Below, in pieces: positions 34,362 through 34,683 of a DNA stretch of 34,683 bases; within the stretch, counting starts at the first letter, position 1; every line of letters starts with the position of its first letter. Location: NCBI GenBank assembly GCA_011389685.1, contig JAABTV010000040.1:1-34683 (forward strand). Direction: 5' to 3'. Origin of the DNA: Paracoccaceae bacterium (GTDB lineage: Bacteria; Pseudomonadota; Alphaproteobacteria; Rhodobacterales; Rhodobacteraceae). Position numbers and translations under genes: made by a program. The notes below the pieces were generated by a model. That model worked only from the letters and a program-made list of their open reading frames with translations, was not told the origin of the DNA and did not search any database.

Positions 34362-34390
34362 TTGCGAATCCCCCGCCTCGTCTCTATATG
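34362..34390 (+). promoter_or_regulatory. Promoter of the SRP RNA gene
   Basis: TTGCGA (34362-34367) and TATATG (34385-34390) are exactly 17 bases apart, a good sigma70-type pair. The first base of the RNA stem follows four bases later. Confidence 0.7.
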
Positions 34391-34391
34391 G

Positions 34392-34497
34392 GCGGGTGAG
34401 AGGTTGGCGCGGGCAAGCGCCTCGCCAACCCGGTCAGGTCCGGAAGGAAGCAGCCGTAACGAGCCCCGCTTGGGTCGTTGTCCAGCCTCTCACCCCA
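34392..34497 (+). ncRNA. ffs: Small signal recognition particle RNA (4.5S)
   Basis: The hallmark domain IV sequence is present: GGTCAGGTCCGGAAGGAAGC, then AGCCGTAACGAG, which forms the Ffh-binding loop. GGGTGAGAGG at the 5' side pairs with CCTCTCACCC at the 3' side to close a single long hairpin of about 105 bases, the usual size for the bacterial small type. It works with Ffh and FtsY to target membrane proteins co-translationally. Ends are estimated from the stem and could be off by a few bases. Confidence 0.95.
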
Positions 34498-34504
34498 CCT
34501 GTCC

Positions 34505-34683
34505 CTACAGCGTATCGCAGCAATTCGGATTCGTCCCGTGCCCAAGGAAAGGGCAGCACAGGGCCGCGGTCGGGTGCTTACCACGTCAGCGTTGGGCGGT
34601 TTATCTTGCAACGTGTTCTCTTGCCCGAAGCTGCGCGCATCATCTCTAAAGCACCCGGCCGGGGGGCGGCCAGGTGCTGCCCG
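34505..34683 (+). repeat. Dispersed intergenic repeat, copy 2 (cut by window end)
   Basis: This is the plus-strand counterpart of 18351-18554, with 96 of 105 identical bases over the core 34509-34613. It begins about eight bases after the SRP RNA. It lacks the 25-base insert of copy 1, so AGCACCCGG and CCAGGTGCT enclose only a short GC-rich loop. The window ends inside the similarity, so the true end is not visible. Confidence 0.85.

Noticed and set aside
1-34683. CRISPR array, tRNA, rRNA, prophage or insertion sequence
   Set aside because: No regularly spaced repeats, tRNA T-loop-like boxes with matching stems, rRNA stretches, or transposase, integrase or phage structural proteins were seen on reading both strands.

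Overview
The window looks like chromosomal DNA of a GC-rich alphaproteobacterium of the order Rhodobacterales (Rhodobacter/Roseobacter relatives). The evidence is the high-GC third-position codon use and the recognisable proteins: a ccoNOQP-ccoGHIS set, FnrL, an alphaproteobacterial membrane-anchored cytochrome c, and a small SRP RNA. No rRNA, tRNA, CRISPR array, phage gene or transposase was found. Almost all of the window is ordinary chromosomal coding sequence.

Layout. 1-951: 3' part of a D-Ala-D-Ala carboxypeptidase with a SPOR domain (+). 1013-8994: cytochrome cbb3 oxidase genes, all on the minus strand, in two units, ccoNOQP and ccoGHIS, each behind a TTGA-N6-TCAA FNR box. 9190-10029: a two-domain universal stress protein (+), divergent from ccoN, with the same FNR box between them. 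10150-17183: a minus-strand peptide-uptake operon (Tat-exported binding protein, two permeases, a fused double ATPase, and a C69-type dipeptidase), with its probable regulator divergent at 17439-18251. 18252-19993: a poorly characterised stretch holding a dispersed repeat, a translationally coupled pair of small genes and about 530 bases with no convincing gene. 19994-22163: divergent fnrL and hemN around a third FNR box. 22181-23110: an endonuclease/exonuclease/phosphatase-family protein. 23158-29042: a second peptide transporter, yejABEF (minus). 29227-29754: anchored cytochrome c. 29880-30710: pheA. 30750-32216: an SRPBCC protein and nudC (minus). 32457-34352: a cyclic-nucleotide phosphodiesterase/nucleotidase-like protein. 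34392-34497: SRP RNA, followed at the window end by a second copy of the dispersed repeat.

How the genes work together. FnrL senses low oxygen through an iron-sulphur cluster. By the boxes seen here it probably controls the high-affinity oxidase and its assembly genes, the stress protein, oxygen-independent haem synthesis (hemN) and itself. The anchored cytochrome c is a likely electron donor to the oxidase. In Rhodobacter sphaeroides, as I recall it, the cco/rdx genes, the usp gene, fnrL and the hemN homologue are contiguous. Here about 10 kb of peptide-uptake and unknown genes lies between usp and fnrL, so that block looks like a lineage-specific insertion.

I did not find a clear new multi-gene system. 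The items most worth following are the dispersed repeat found behind two unrelated 3' ends, a 33-codon ORF exactly filling the yejB-yejE junction, a dipeptidase with Ser where the family has its catalytic Cys, an 18-base inverted repeat that contains both stop codons of two convergent genes, and a set of TTCGCG-type motifs at the peptide-operon regulator.
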